A stretch of DNA of 64,000 nucleotides from Bradyrhizobium guangzhouense (lineage in GTDB: Bacteria; Pseudomonadota; Alphaproteobacteria; Rhizobiales; Xanthobacteraceae). A program made the translations under genes and the position numbers. The stretch lies in contig NZ_CP030054.1 of NCBI RefSeq assembly GCF_004114955.1, forward strand, positions 248,001-312,000, read 5' to 3'. Below the pieces are notes generated by a model. The model saw only the letters and a list, made by a program, of their open reading frames with translations. It searched no databases and was not told the origin of the DNA. Below, piece by piece: positions 27,764-42,915 of this stretch (position 1 is the first letter of the stretch; each line of letters opens with the position of its first letter).

Positions 27764-29552
27764 TTTCGCGGCCTGGATCTACCTTTCGATAACCCGAGCT
27801 TCGGTGTGGTGCCGTGCCAGTTCGCGCGCAGTTCTTCCGGATCGGAACCGTGTTTTTCGCGAGATGCACCGCGGCCTATCGACAGCGGCTCGGGTCGCTG
27901 TAGTCCGATCGCGCAAACCGGCGCCGCACTCGCTAGAGCTGGCCCTCGATCGCTTTCTCGGAACCGGAAGCATCGCGTCGGGAGCATTCCTTCAATGCGG
28001 CGGAGGAACTCGGGCCGATTGCTGAGCAGCACGTCGTGCTGTTCAGCAGATCGCCTATGCGCCGCATTGCGGACCGTGTCACTAAAGGTACCGTCGCGTT
28101 CGCCAACAGTTTGGCACGTTCCAGACAGTAGGCGCGTTTGCGTTCCGACGGAAACGGGGCGGCCGTGTGGCGGTCGGCGATGATGTTTTTGAGCGTTGGG
28201 CATTCTCGTGATGAGCGCCACATCTGACCGCTTCCCGCGACAATGAGGCGCGGGAGAAGAATGCTTCGACCATGAGATTGTACCCTCGCGAGCTCCCGGG
28301 CATGCATGTAGAGGAGAGTGCCAAGCTACGATGGTCAACTTCTTGCAAAGTCCTTCGAACAACGTCGGCGCGTTTCGACATTCAGTCCAGGCGCCAGAGC
28401 ATCACGCGGCGAAGTTTTCACAACTTATGCCGTCCCGCTGCAGCGAGCCTCGGGCTTTGACAGCTCGTAGCCGCCGTACTGCCTGAGCTCTTAAGACCAA
28501 GCTGCGCATCTGCGTAATCTGTATGCACGGGCTCAAGTGCACTTGCTGCCTGGAGAGCTTTATGCGGATCATCGCAAACCGCCGCTTAAGGAAGCGGGGC
28601 TGTCGATGATCTCGCTCGGCGCGACGGGCTATCATGGCGGCCGCTGGAGGCCAACCCGAGGCAATCTTTCCGGCAAATGCGGGCCAAATGTAAGGGCCAA
28701 GTACCTCGCGGCTCAAGACAATCCACCGCATCCAGACAAGTGCTAACGTCGCGGGCATTTCGATGCCGGCCGGTTGGCCGAGAATGGACGACGAGCAGGC
28801 TAGCAAGGGCTATTGCCTCTACAAAATGGCTGCAAGGGGAAACCACCTAACGCTTGCTCGACCAGAGTGCGCAGCAATTCGGTATTGAGAACACCATGGC
28901 GACGTTCGTCCATGCGGCATGTGATGGGGCTGAAATGCCTTACGAGCAAGCGCGGAAGCGCCGCCCACGAATTCAGTCGAACTCAGAGAGTACAATGATG
29001 GGCATTCAGACGCCCAACCGATTCACGCTCGGTAACTCCAGCGAGGGCGATCTTGTCGATCCGCTGACCAGGATCGAATTCACCTGCTTATCGAGGTGAA
29101 TGTCGATTCCGATAATGTGATCCGCAACGCGGTCTCAACGAGACGATGCGGCGTGGTATTGGGCGCGCGATGCCTTGGCGTTCACCGAGCGAATTTGCTG
29201 GGTCTGTACCGGCACGCACGCGCCGGCACCTGCGCGCAGTAGTGAACCGCTTGGCATCGTCATCCGGGAGATTCCCAGTTTAAACCTGTTACATCATGCA
29301 ACTATGCATGACTATCTCGTGCATTTTTTGTCACGTGCATGCTCTGGATTGGGCTGGCTTCGGTCGGCGCGGTCTTCGCAGTCGAGGCTGACGCCAAGGC
29401 GGCCTCAGCACTTGCGCAATCGATCTCATTCGTCGCGTTACTGCTCACCAGGCTCACCAGGCTCGTGCAAACAAAGAAACTCGATCCATTCAAGAGCGCA
29501 TTTTCGAGGCACCCAGCGTACAAGCTTTCGCCGTAGGCGAACCTAATGGCGG
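27764..29552. other. Long gap without recognised gene
   Basis: About 1.8 kb between the PII gene and the gltB promoter region. Open frames are short, overlap on both strands and match nothing I know. Weak protein-like traces on the plus strand (ARQFGIENT-like text near 28870; PLTRIEF and VDSDNVIRNAV near 29070-29130) may come from one decayed gene. No tRNA or CRISPR seen. Confidence 0.35.
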
Positions 29553-29568
29553 TGGCACATTGCCTGCA
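29553..29568 (+). promoter_or_regulatory. Candidate sigma-54 promoter of gltB
   Basis: TGGCACATTGCCTGCA has TGGCAC, correct ten-base GG-GC spacing and CTGCA in place of TTGCA. It lies 112 bases upstream of the gltB start. I found no exact TGT-N10-ACA NifA site upstream; the nearest near-match, at 29215, is too far away. Confidence 0.45.
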
Positions 29569-29679
29569 GGCGCTCGATCTCTAGAAGGACGTCGACAAAC
29601 TCCACGTGCTGTTACGGCGGCAAGAACCCGCATGCGAACTGGCTAGTTGGAGTGCACCCAATGTCGAAAGAGGAATACA

Positions 29680-34401
<4,722 letters not shown>

Positions 34402-34509
34402 ATCGGGGCGTAAGAAAACGATCTCATGGTGAGTGGGGCGCGAAGACCGCCTCGTAAATACACAAGGCCGTCGCCGACAGCTTTAATTACCAAATCAAAC
34501 TGATCGCGA

Positions 34510-35560
34510 TGCAACATTGAGGCGTGTTAGGCCTCGCCAGACGGACCGTGTTTCTTGGCGGCGGATCGAGGTCAAGCGACTGAAGACGCTGGAGGAGGAG
34601 AATGCGAAGCTGAAGAAGCTTCTGGCCGAGCAGATTCGATGCGGCTGCCCTTCGCGAGCTCCTTTCAAAGAAGGGGAGGGGGCCCCCCCGCCACGCGCGC
34701 TGCCGTCTGCAGGCTGTCATGAGCCTGTCGGTGCGGAGCGCCTGCTCAATCATCAGCGCGGACCGGAAGATGATCCGCTATCAGTCCAGCCGCCCGCTGG
34801 ATGCGGAGCTGCGCGGCCGGTTGCGCGATCTCGCCACCGGGCGGCGGCGGTCGTTCGGCTACCGCCGGGTGTTCGTCCTCTTACGACGGGAAGCAGAGCC
34901 ATGGGGGATCAGCCGGATCTACCGGCATTATCGGGAAGAAGCACTCGCGTCCGCAAGCGGTGAGCTCGCCGCAAGGCCGTGGGGACCCGGCCCCGATTCT
35001 GGTGCAGGCCAGGCCCAATGCACGCTGGTCGCTGGACTTCGTTCATGACCAGTTCGGCATGGACGGCACTTCCGCATTCTCAACATCGTCGATGACGTGA
35101 CCAAAAAGTGCCGGGGGGCTGTTCCGGATACGTCGGTCTCGGGCCAGCGCGTCGCCCGCGAGCTGACGTTCGTCGAGCGACGGGGCAAGCTACGGATGAT
35201 CGTGTCCGACCATGGCACCGAGTTTCACCTCCAATGCCATGCTGCCTGGTGCAAAGGACACAATCATCGACTGGTACTTCATTGCGCCCAAAAAGCCGAT
35301 GCAGAACGGCTTCATCGAAAGCTCCAACGGCTCGATGCGTGACGAACTCCTGAACAAGACCCCGTTTTCGATCTTGACGACACCCGCGCCAAGATCGTCC
35401 GCTGGGTCGCTGACTACGATATCCGGCGCCCTCACTCGTCGCTAAATACCTCACCCAGCGGCCTATGCCGTCCAACTCACCGCAAGGACGACCGGTTACG
35501 CAAACCCGACCAGCTCCGCCGATCGTCCGCTGCTACACACGCGCCGCTCAGCGTACAAAA
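34510..35560 (+). pseudogene. IS3-family transposase remnant (orfA tail and orfB)
   Basis: The plus strand carries the OrfA coiled-coil end (RLKTLEEENAKLKKLLAEQ). After frame changes come OrfB blocks: a SERRACSIISADRKMIRYQS-like N-terminus, FGYRRVFVLLRRE, ARPNARWSLDFVHDQF (first Asp), [11 protein letters not shown] (second Asp), and [20 protein letters not shown] with the catalytic Glu. At least four frameshifts, and the orfA HTH is missing. It is a different IS3 subgroup from the 12.9 kb relic. Confidence 0.8.
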
Positions 35561-35908
35561 CCCTGAGCCTCTAACCGCTGCCGGATGAGTGGCAGGTCAT
35601 GCCGATTATACAAGGATTGATCTGTCCAGGATCAACTTATCGCCCCGCCGCTCGGGGTACTGCGATGCGTCTCGTTTGGATGCCGAGCCACGAGATGCTT
35701 GCGGATTTCCAGGCTGTTATGGCTCAAGCCGAAGGTAAGAACTGCTGAATCGCGCGCTGTTGGCATGTGATCACCAAACAGTTGCGGGGAGACTTGATAT
35801 GAATGGGCTGCTTCATCAGGTCTGACAGCTGTTTAACTGCATCGATGATCATCACTGGTCGACTCCCGGCGGACCTCCTGATGTGAGGCGGCCTAATGGG
35901 CACGTCAC
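35561..35908. other. Gap without recognised gene
   Basis: About 350 bases between the IS3 relic and the end of the minus-strand gene at 35909. I see nothing recognisable in it. Confidence 0.35.
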
Positions 35909-36766
35909 CTACGACTCGCTGGAGAGTTTGATTGATTGTCTCACTAGCGACGCGCCGATCAGACGAGTGACTCCTCGCCTTCCGTATTTGAAAGGAACAA
36001 TCAGGCGTTGGTACGACAGCTGAACTTTGTCGTTCAAATGGGGGCGAAGAATCTTGGCATCGACCTCATCTAGGCGAGGTTGGTGCGTTTCTAGGACGGA
36101 CTCGTACATACGATGCACCCATCGCCCATATTCATAATCCGGTTGTTCATCAACCGGAATGCCGGGCGCATTCTCCCGCCAGGTCTTGCTGAAGATTTCG
36201 AAGCCGGCTCCGAGATCGATAATGGTGAGGCGACCAGCCACGGCCTCAATTGCGGCGAACCTGACCGCGGCTGGGGAGCACAACGCCTTCTTCAGAGCTG
36301 TCAGATCGGCGGTTCGGTCCGAACAGTCCCAGTAGGACAAAAGCATGGATAGTGGACCTTGGCAGCCTACCAAAGTCTCAATCGGCATCTGCCTGTATCG
36401 AATGTTTGTCGCCGCTCGCTGGCAAGGCTCGCCTAGCCGCTGATTTATATATGTGACCGCTTGCGAACGAGTTGAAAACAACTTGTCGGCGAGGTCTACC
36501 GAATTTGAAATGACCATTCGCTCCACCCCAAGGTCGCTGACAAGATTGATCGCCGCAGCAACGCTGACTGGGGTGGCAGTCTCAAACCGGATTCGTATCT
36601 GTGCCGACCCGGGGCGGAACAGAGCAACTGTCACGAAACCCATATTATTGATGAGATAACTCAGGAAATCGAATTCGGTCACTGGGTAGTGTAGAAAACA
36701 TTTACGCAGAGCTGAAGAACATGCGTCCCAAGCGTGGCCGCGATCGTCCAGTACGATTGTCCGCAT
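35909..36766 (-). CDS. Hypothetical protein with PAS-like C-terminal region
   Basis: 285 residues from the ATG at 36766 (MRTIVLDDRGHAWDACSSAL); the frame is open further upstream, but that part looks non-coding. The N-terminal half is a compact alpha/beta segment. The C-terminal half (about 190-285) has the layout of a PAS_5-type sensory domain: IIDLGAGFEIFSKTW, then QLSYQRLIVPFKYGRRGVTR, LIGASL near the end. I do not recognise a full-length family and there is no membrane segment or output domain. No shared operon with neighbours. It appears intact, unlike most of its surroundings. Confidence 0.55.
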   Translation of the reverse strand: MRTIVLDDRGHAWDACSSALRKCFLHYPVTEFDFLSYLINNMGFVTVALFRPGSAQIRIRFETATPVSVAAAINLVSDLGVERMVISNSVDLADKLFSTRSQAVTYINQRLGEPCQRAATNIRYRQMPIETLVGCQGPLSMLLSYWDCSDRTADLTALKKALCSPAAVRFAAIEAVAGRLTIIDLGAGFEIFSKTWRENAPGIPVDEQPDYEYGRWVHRMYESVLETHQPRLDEVDAKILRPHLNDKVQLSYQRLIVPFKYGRRGVTRLIGASLVRQSIKLSSES

Positions 36767-37088
36767 GAGGGCCTCACGGCAAATCTGAGTGCCATTGTTT
36801 GCGCCAACTATGCGACTACAAAACATCGCGCCCGCGCGCTTGCACAGTACCGCCGGCAGCTGGCAGCTGCGAAACAAGATGCCAATCCAATGCAAGCATC
36901 AACCTGCCGAAGTTGGTAGCCCAGAATGGGCCCGCACGACGGGACCTCATTGGCTGCGGGACATTCCTACCAGGGCTGGTCATTGATCGTCTGTAGCGGT
37001 CGTGTATCAACTCGTGAATGATGAAAACGGTCGGGAAATGGTCGTCTGATACTGAAATCAGTCGCCGAACAACCCGCAGAGAGTTCTT

Positions 37089-38043
37089 ATGCATTTCCAG
37101 TCAATATCGCTCATCCCCGACACTCACGACGATCTGATTCTAATCCCCAGGGTCGAGGCGGAGATCGCGCGATATGGCATGAATGAGAGGCTGAGTCGCG
37201 CCTATACCGTCCCTTCGACGATCAGCCCGATCCAAGGCCGCTACCGGAGACCAGGATCATTACCGGCGCTGTTGCAGACATGTTTGACGCGCTGGTTGCG
37301 TCATTGAGCGATACCCGGCTGGAGCCCGACCTCGATGATCTCCTCTGGCCGACGGTCAACCTGTTCCATCGCGCCGTCGAACGCATCGAGCGCCAGCTCG
37401 ACGTCAACGAACAGGCGCAGCAGAAGAGCCAGCGCGAGCAGAACGGCTCGGAAGTGCGCTCGGTCGAGCTTGAGCGCCTAACCGCCGAGGGCATCTCGCT
37501 GATCGAGCGCCGCAACTGTCTCGAACTCTTCCGCGACCAGGCGATCGAGCGCTTCGAAGTCCACACGGGGTCTGCTTGGCGCCCACGGTCGGGATCACTG
37601 GTCAGCCATCGCACGCTCACCGCGGCGATAATCGATTCCCGCGACTTCATCGCAGCCAAGCGCCGCTCGGAAACCGAGATCATGGTGCCGCCGGGTCCGA
37701 AGATCGCCCTGACCGGTGGGCTCGACTTCAACGACTATAGCCTCGTCTGGGATCGGCTCGACAAGGTGCACGCCAAGCATCCCGACATGGTTCTGCTGCA
37801 CAGCGCTTCACCGAAAGGCGCCGAGCTGATCGGCTCCAAATGGGCAACCAGCAAGTGCCACAGATCGCATTCAAACCGGATTGGACCAAACACGCCAAGG
37901 CAGCGCCCTTCAAGCGCAATGACGCGATGCTCGAACTGCTGCCGATCGGCGTCCTGCATTTCCCCGGCACGGGCATTCAGGACAACCTTGCCGATAAGGC
38001 AAAGCGGCTTGGCATTCCGGTCTGGAAGTTTGGCGGCGCGTGA
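37089..38043 (+). pseudogene. DUF2493 protein, frameshifted
   Basis: Reading across three frames gives FDDQPDPRPLPETRIITGAV, then DMFDALVASLSDTRLEPDLD, VELERLTAEGISLIERRN, TGGLDFNDYSLVWDRLDKVH, VPQIAFKPDWTKHAKAAPFK and DNLADKAKRLGIPVWKFGGA. This is a DUF2493 protein (YspA/SLOG-like nucleotide-binding fold at the C-terminus), about 310 residues when intact. Frame changes lie near 37222 and 37828. DUF2493 genes commonly accompany DUF736 and DUF2285-type genes in rhizobial conjugative elements, which fits the neighbours. Confidence 0.8.
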
Positions 38044-38182
38044 GCGCCGTCTTGCCGTCAACCGACGAGTGGCGAGGCCGCACCCGCCGTAACTCCGCCT
38101 CGTTTTGTTTATACGTCGGCGGCTGGGCTGCGGTGGTGGTGGAAGGCGCGAGCGCTCACACGCGTGCCTTGGAGCCACCACC

Positions 38183-38663
38183 ATGCTCGCCCTCGGGCTT
38201 CTTCTCAATATTGCTGGTATCGGCCTATTTGCTGGCTGATCGTTGTGCTAGCGGTCTATGCGCTGCGCTTTTTGTTGCGATCAATATCGGATTGATGGCG
38301 TTCAACAGCGGTGCGGGCATTGTCGGCGCACTGCTCGTCGGCACAGTTTGCGCTGTGCTCACACTCGCAGCCGGCCAGCTGGCCATTACCCTTAGCCGCC
38401 ACGTGGCCCTGCGACTTGCAATTGCGGCCGTGTTCGTCGTTCCCGCGGCCGTTGCCGGCTATCACGTGGTGTTCGCGCTCTCACAGATCGGAGCGCCGTC
38501 GCTGGCTTGGCGCGAGGTCTTCGCATGGCTGGGCGCGGTTTGCATCGGCTCGTCAACATTCACGCGCTTGACGCTCATCTCGAAGACCCGCCCGATCGAG
38601 CCGGAAAGGACGGGCGGAGAGCCGTCCCGCCCCGTTCTCACGGCCGCGGCAAACGAGGGATGA
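38183..38663 (+). pseudogene. Small membrane protein, frameshifted
   Basis: Starts at ATG 38183 as MLALGLLLNIAGIGLF and breaks after about 18 codons. The neighbouring frames continue CWLIVVLAVYALRF, then FVAINIGLMAFNSGAGIVGA and several more hydrophobic helices, ending with REVFAWLGAVCIG and a polar tail. Probably 4-5 transmembrane segments and about 155 residues when intact. Function unknown; such a gene follows DUF2493 in related elements. Confidence 0.6.
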
Positions 38664-39217
38664 ACTTTCCGCGCTTTTGTCGTCGAACAGGTCGCAGAAT
38701 AAGCACCCTCGACGATGGATGATGCTCACCAGAGCAGAGGAGGCGGACGGTCCTCTCAGAAACCTTCGAACACGTGCTGGAGATTTCCGATCCGGCACAC
38801 ATAGCTGCCACGGCTGGACCCGCCGCACCGCTTGACCGCTTTGCCGGGACGATGCCGCCCATTCCCGCAGATTGTTTCTCTTCCTTCCCGAACCGTTCCG
38901 ACCTCTTGTGCAGAGGAACCGAAATTCGCCAAGCTTCTCCCCGGGTTTGAGGTTCAGCACGCGGACGCACGAGGCCTCTTTGATGGCTCGATCTGGCCGA
39001 AGACCGGCTGCGCCTCGATCGGCTGAGCCGCAACGCCGTTGCTGCGACTTTCTTCCCCTGGGCTCACGCCCATTCCTCGCGAGACAAGAAAGTCTCTTCA
39101 ACGGCGTCCTCCGCTGCGCTTCAGCCCGCGAGCGGGTGCGTCGCCGATCGTCCTCGCCCTTGAGATCGCCATCGAGGCCGCGGTGGTCGCGGGCTCGAAA
39201 CACAACGGAGAAGCAAG

Positions 39218-39538
39218 ATGGCTAATATCGGAACTTTCAAGAAGGTCGGCAATGATTTCCAGGGCGAGATCGTCACGCTGAGCTTGCAGGCTAGGGGCGT
39301 CCGCATCGTCGCCGAGACCAACCGCTCCAACGAGAACGCGCCCAGCCACCGCATCTATGTGGGTCGGGCCGAGATCGGCGCAGCCTGGTCGAAGCGCTCC
39401 GAAGAGGGCCGCGACTACCTCTCGATCAAGCTTGACGATCCCTCCTTCAACGCGCCGATCTACGCGAGCCTGTTCGACGACGAAGGTGGCGAGGGCTACA
39501 ACCTGCTCTGGTCCCGGCCGCGCAAGAACGGCGAGTGA
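39218..39538 (+). CDS. DUF736 protein, copy 1
   Basis: 106 residues: starts MANIGTFKKVGNDFQGEIVT, has SRIYVGRAEIGAAW-like and LSIKLDDPSFNAPIYASL motifs typical of DUF736. Function unknown; such genes mark rhizobial plasmids and integrative conjugative elements and often carry duplicate copies. A GGAG lies upstream of the ATG. The protein is identical to the one encoded at 42348-42668. Confidence 0.9.
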   Translation: MANIGTFKKVGNDFQGEIVTLSLQARGVRIVAETNRSNENAPSHRIYVGRAEIGAAWSKRSEEGRDYLSIKLDDPSFNAPIYASLFDDEGGEGYNLLWSRPRKNGE

Positions 39539-39553
39539 GATCCTCCGCCAAGC

Positions 39554-39575
39554 CCCGCCCGGTTCGCCGGGCGGG
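39554..39575 (+). terminator. Hairpin after DUF736 copy 1
   Basis: CCCGCCCGG-TTCG-CCGGGCGGG, a perfect nine-base stem with a stable loop. The sequence after it diverges from copy 2 exactly here and lacks a T tract (GTAATATCT), so termination is probably weaker than in copy 2. Confidence 0.5.
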
Positions 39576-39659
39576 GTAATATCTCCATCGGAGAAGCATC
39601 TCGCTAATACGCGACACTGCGGTCGCATCCGCCGGTTGTCCGCAACTGCGGGCGTCAAG

Positions 39660-41369
39660 CTATCCCCGAGCAAAACCCTCGATCGTGCGGCGGACACGCA
39701 CTTTGCCGGGACCAACGTGGTAGTCTTTTATCACAGCGCCTTCCAGAGCTTGCTCGGCCATGGTGGAGCGGTTGCGCTGGCGCAGGTAGTCGTGCCAGGT
39801 GTGGAAGTGATAGCGCTCGATCCACGCTTCTGGGTCTGCCATGTTTTGTGCGATCGACCAACCGTAGGCGCCATTGCGCTGCCTGACGAGCCGAAGCTCT
39901 TGCATGGCCTCCCGAAAGTCCGGAGCGTTTTTCTGCTCCACCCGATATTCGATCTCGATCACCACAGGTCCGTCGCGCCCCCTGACCGGCAACCGCACCT
40001 GCGGATCTTCGAGGAGGCTTCCCTCTTCGGCACCCTCACCAACAGAAGGCATCCGCAATCGTAGGCCGACCAGAGGAGATGCCAGCATCAGCGAGGCTGC
40101 GACAAGCAGCGCTGTTTCAACGCCGGCGATGTCGGTGAGATGTCCCCACCCCCAGCTGCCTATGGCAAGACCGCCGGATGCGGCGGCCTGGTACGCCGCC
40201 AGAGACCTCGCGGCAACCCAGCGGGGTGCAGAAAGCTGTACGCCGATGTTCAAGAGCGTCCAAGACAACGTCCACCCTGTACCAGCCAGAACCAATCCGA
40301 ACGCAGCCATCAACGGATTGTGGCTTAGTGCCAGAGTTGCAATACCCGCTGCCATGGACAGCGTGCAGCATCTCATGGCGGCTTCGCTACTTAAGCGCTC
40401 GCGCACCAGCGAGATATTGATCGCTCCCAAAATGGCTCCCAGGCCAAAGGCGCCCAGCATCACGCCGTAAGTTGGCGCGCCACCGAGAAGGCGATCACGT
40501 ACGACCACTGGCAACAGCGCCAGGATAGCTCCGCTGACCAACCCGAATATGATCGTTCGGACCAACACGATCATAATAGGTGGCGAGTTCGTGATGTACC
40601 GGACGCCCAACAGGATGGCATGGCCGAGCCGTTCCGGTGGGAGACGCGACCGCTCACTTGCGCGCTTCCATAGATAGAGCGCGGCGATAAGTGGCACGAA
40701 CGAGATCGTGTTGAATGTGAACGCGGCTACGGTCCCGGCGGAGGCCACAATGATACCCCCGACTGCCGGACCTACGCTCCGCGCGATGTTGTAGCTGATG
40801 CCATTCAACGCAACTGCGGCGGGCAGGGCTTGTGGAGGCACTTGCTCGCCCACTGCCGCCTGCCACGCGGGTCCCAACATCGCGGTGCCACAGCCTGCTG
40901 CAAAGCAGAGACCAAGCAAGAGGTCCGGCGTAAGCAATCCCAGCAAAGCGAGTACCGCCAGCGTAGCGCTGGCGGTCAGTGCAATACCGAGTGAAATCAA
41001 TGCCACGATGCGCCGGTCATGCAGGTCAGCAATTGCGCCGGCCGGAATCGCAATGAGCATCACCGGCAATCCGAGAGCGGTTTGGACCAGCGCGACCTTG
41101 TCCGCTGACGATGACATTTCGGTCATAGCCCAGGCCACCCCGACTCCCTGTACCAAACTACCGAGATTTGACACCAGGCTGGCGGTCCAGATGCGGCGGA
41201 ACGTGCGGTGCCGCAGAGGGGCGGTAATGCGATCGGCCTTGGCAGAGTGGAGGCGAGCTTCAAGGTCAGGCGAGGTTGGCTCAGCTTCCTCGGTCGTCGA
41301 CCGCTCTTTCGGCTTGCCCGGAGCCAGGACAGGGCCGTTCAATGAGCGAAGCGAATTATCTGGACACAC
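39660..41369 (-). CDS. MFS transporter (MFS_3 / enterobactin-exporter-like) with C-terminal extension
   Basis: 569 residues. About 12 membrane helices span residues 55-460, including FRRIWTASLVSNLGSLVQGV, the GAIADLHDRR loop that is the MFS signature between helices 2 and 3, and ISYNIARSVGPAVGG. A soluble tail of about 100 residues follows (VIEIEYRVEQKNAPDFREAM and IERYHFHTWHDYLRQR), as in the long MFS_3 proteins of Bradyrhizobium. Substrate unknown; drug or siderophore efflux is the family theme. The GTG at 41369 is preceded by GAAAGG; no earlier ATG fits. It lies alone, oriented against its neighbours, between the two DUF736 repeats. Confidence 0.88.
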   Translation of the reverse strand: MCPDNSLRSLNGPVLAPGKPKERSTTEEAEPTSPDLEARLHSAKADRITAPLRHRTFRRIWTASLVSNLGSLVQGVGVAWAMTEMSSSADKVALVQTALGLPVMLIAIPAGAIADLHDRRIVALISLGIALTASATLAVLALLGLLTPDLLLGLCFAAGCGTAMLGPAWQAAVGEQVPPQALPAAVALNGISYNIARSVGPAVGGIIVASAGTVAAFTFNTISFVPLIAALYLWKRASERSRLPPERLGHAILLGVRYITNSPPIMIVLVRTIIFGLVSGAILALLPVVVRDRLLGGAPTYGVMLGAFGLGAILGAINISLVRERLSSEAAMRCCTLSMAAGIATLALSHNPLMAAFGLVLAGTGWTLSWTLLNIGVQLSAPRWVAARSLAAYQAAASGGLAIGSWGWGHLTDIAGVETALLVAASLMLASPLVGLRLRMPSVGEGAEEGSLLEDPQVRLPVRGRDGPVVIEIEYRVEQKNAPDFREAMQELRLVRQRNGAYGWSIAQNMADPEAWIERYHFHTWHDYLRQRNRSTMAEQALEGAVIKDYHVGPGKVRVRRTIEGFARG

Positions 41370-41953
41370 GAAGGTCTGCCTTTCGGCGGACCTTTTCGCG
41401 GTCCTACCGATCCCTTAGAATCACACATTATACCCATGCCCGCCGAAGAATTGCAGTGACGAAGTCCTACTTCGCGCCGGATTGCCGCACCGAGAACAAA
41501 TGCCCGTGAGGCGGGATAAAACATATCTGACATGTGCAGTGGCTCGACGATGAGCTGAGGGCCGCGATATCTGGTTCTCGGCGTCCGGGGGCCGTACTGA
41601 TCAGTTCTCGCAGATGTCCTGCGGTACGTGCACGCAGCACTGGCCTGGGTCATCACCTGAATGGCCTTAATCTGCAACGGTGAGGCAGCGTTCACATGGA
41701 TGACGCTGCTAGGATAGACGTACTCGACTGGACGGCCGAGGCGGTGAACTACCGACTCACCCAGTTATTGCGGCCGCGATGCGCAAAGCCGGACCGTTAG
41801 GACGTTCCTCATCGTCATACAGATTTCTAAGATTGGTAGCCGACGAGGCATGATGTCGTGTGAGCAGCTTAACGGCTTGCCTATGAAGTGCTACGAACAA
41901 GCAGCACCGATTATCACGTCTCGCCCCACATAGCTCCGGCGCCGGGACGAAGC
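41370..41953. other. Gap without recognised gene
   Basis: About 580 bases upstream of the MFS gene and before the second DUF736 repeat. It should contain the MFS promoter on the minus strand. No conserved protein or RNA is evident. Confidence 0.35.
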
Positions 41954-42705
41954 GCACCGCTTGACCGGCTTTGCGGGGACGATGCCGCCCATTCCCGCAG
42001 ATTGTTTCTCTTCCTTCCCGAACCGTTCCGACCTCTTGTGCAGAGGAACCGAAATTCGCCAAGCTTCTCCCCGGGTTTGAGGTTCAGCACGCGGACGCAC
42101 GAGGCCTCTTTGATGGCTCGATCTGGCCGAAGACCGGCTGCGCCTCGATCGGCTGAGCCGCAACGCCGTTGCTGCGACTTTCTTCCCCTGGGCTCACGCC
42201 CATTCCTCGCGAGACAAGAAAGTCTCTTCAACGGCGTCCTCCGCTGCGCTTCAGCCCGCGAGCGGGTGCGTCGCCGATCGTCCTCGCCCTTGAGATCGCC
42301 ATCGAGGCCGCGGTGGTCGCGGGCTCGAAACACAACGGAGAAGCAAGATGGCTAATATCGGAACTTTCAAGAAGGTCGGCAATGATTTCCAGGGCGAGAT
42401 CGTCACGCTGAGCTTGCAGGCTAGGGGCGTCCGCATCGTCGCCGAGACCAACCGCTCCAACGAGAACGCGCCCAGCCACCGCATCTATGTGGGTCGGGCC
42501 GAGATCGGCGCAGCCTGGTCGAAGCGCTCCGAAGAGGGCCGCGACTACCTCTCGATCAAGCTTGACGATCCCTCCTTCAACGCGCCGATCTACGCGAGCC
42601 TGTTCGACGACGAAGGTGGCGAGGGCTACAACCTGCTCTGGTCCCGGCCGCGCAAGAACGGCGAGTGAGATCCTCCGCCAAGCCCCGCCCGGTTCGCCGG
42701 GCGGG
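41954..42705 (+). repeat. Direct repeat copy 2 (DUF736 unit)
   Basis: Near-identical to 38825-39575, in the same orientation. Divergence begins abruptly on both sides, immediately after the terminator hairpin on the right. Confidence 0.9.
42348..42668 (+). CDS. DUF736 protein, copy 2
   Basis: 106 residues, identical to copy 1, and with an identical upstream region. Here the hairpin downstream is followed by CTTTCC, so this copy keeps the fuller terminator and may be the parent. It lies at the edge of the conjugation module. Confidence 0.9.
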   Translation: MANIGTFKKVGNDFQGEIVTLSLQARGVRIVAETNRSNENAPSHRIYVGRAEIGAAWSKRSEEGRDYLSIKLDDPSFNAPIYASLFDDEGGEGYNLLWSRPRKNGE

Positions 42706-42710
42706 CTTTC
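42684..42710 (+). terminator. Terminator after DUF736 copy 2
   Basis: Perfect nine-base stem CCCGCCCGG-TTCG-CCGGGCGGG followed by CTTTC. A compact, GC-rich rho-independent terminator. Confidence 0.65.
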
Positions 42711-42915
42711 CGCACATCGGCGCGAATTCCATGGGCTCGGAATGCGAATCTTAATTTTGCGATGGATTCAGCACTAGCCACAGGTCGGCGCCACTGAGAT
42801 CGGCAAACCCCTTCGCACCGGCCTGTTACGATCAGGGCCATCTCGCTCCAAAGACGGCCCACGCGTTACACAAGCGACGTAGGCGTATATCCCGCGATTG
42901 TCGAAACAGAGGGTG

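Larger units (their letters stand above)
38825..39575 (+). repeat. Direct repeat copy 1 (DUF736 unit)
   Basis: About 750 bases that recur at 41954-42705, 3130 bases further on, with one single-base indel and one mismatch near the left end and no other difference that I noticed. It includes a ~390-base conserved upstream segment, the DUF736 gene and the hairpin after it. The left edge is set by where the flanking sequence diverges. Confidence 0.9.

Noticed and set aside
36776..36795. TGGCAC...TTGCC on the minus strand near the PAS-like gene as a sigma-54 promoter.
   Set aside because: The GG-GC distance is eleven, not ten, and the implied transcription start would fall on the start codon.
38100..42000. 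Frames antisense to the duplicated leader region (for example 38553-39203 minus and 41914-42333 minus) as genes.
   Set aside because: They are Arg-rich mirror frames present in both repeats only because the DNA is duplicated; no domain or ribosome site.
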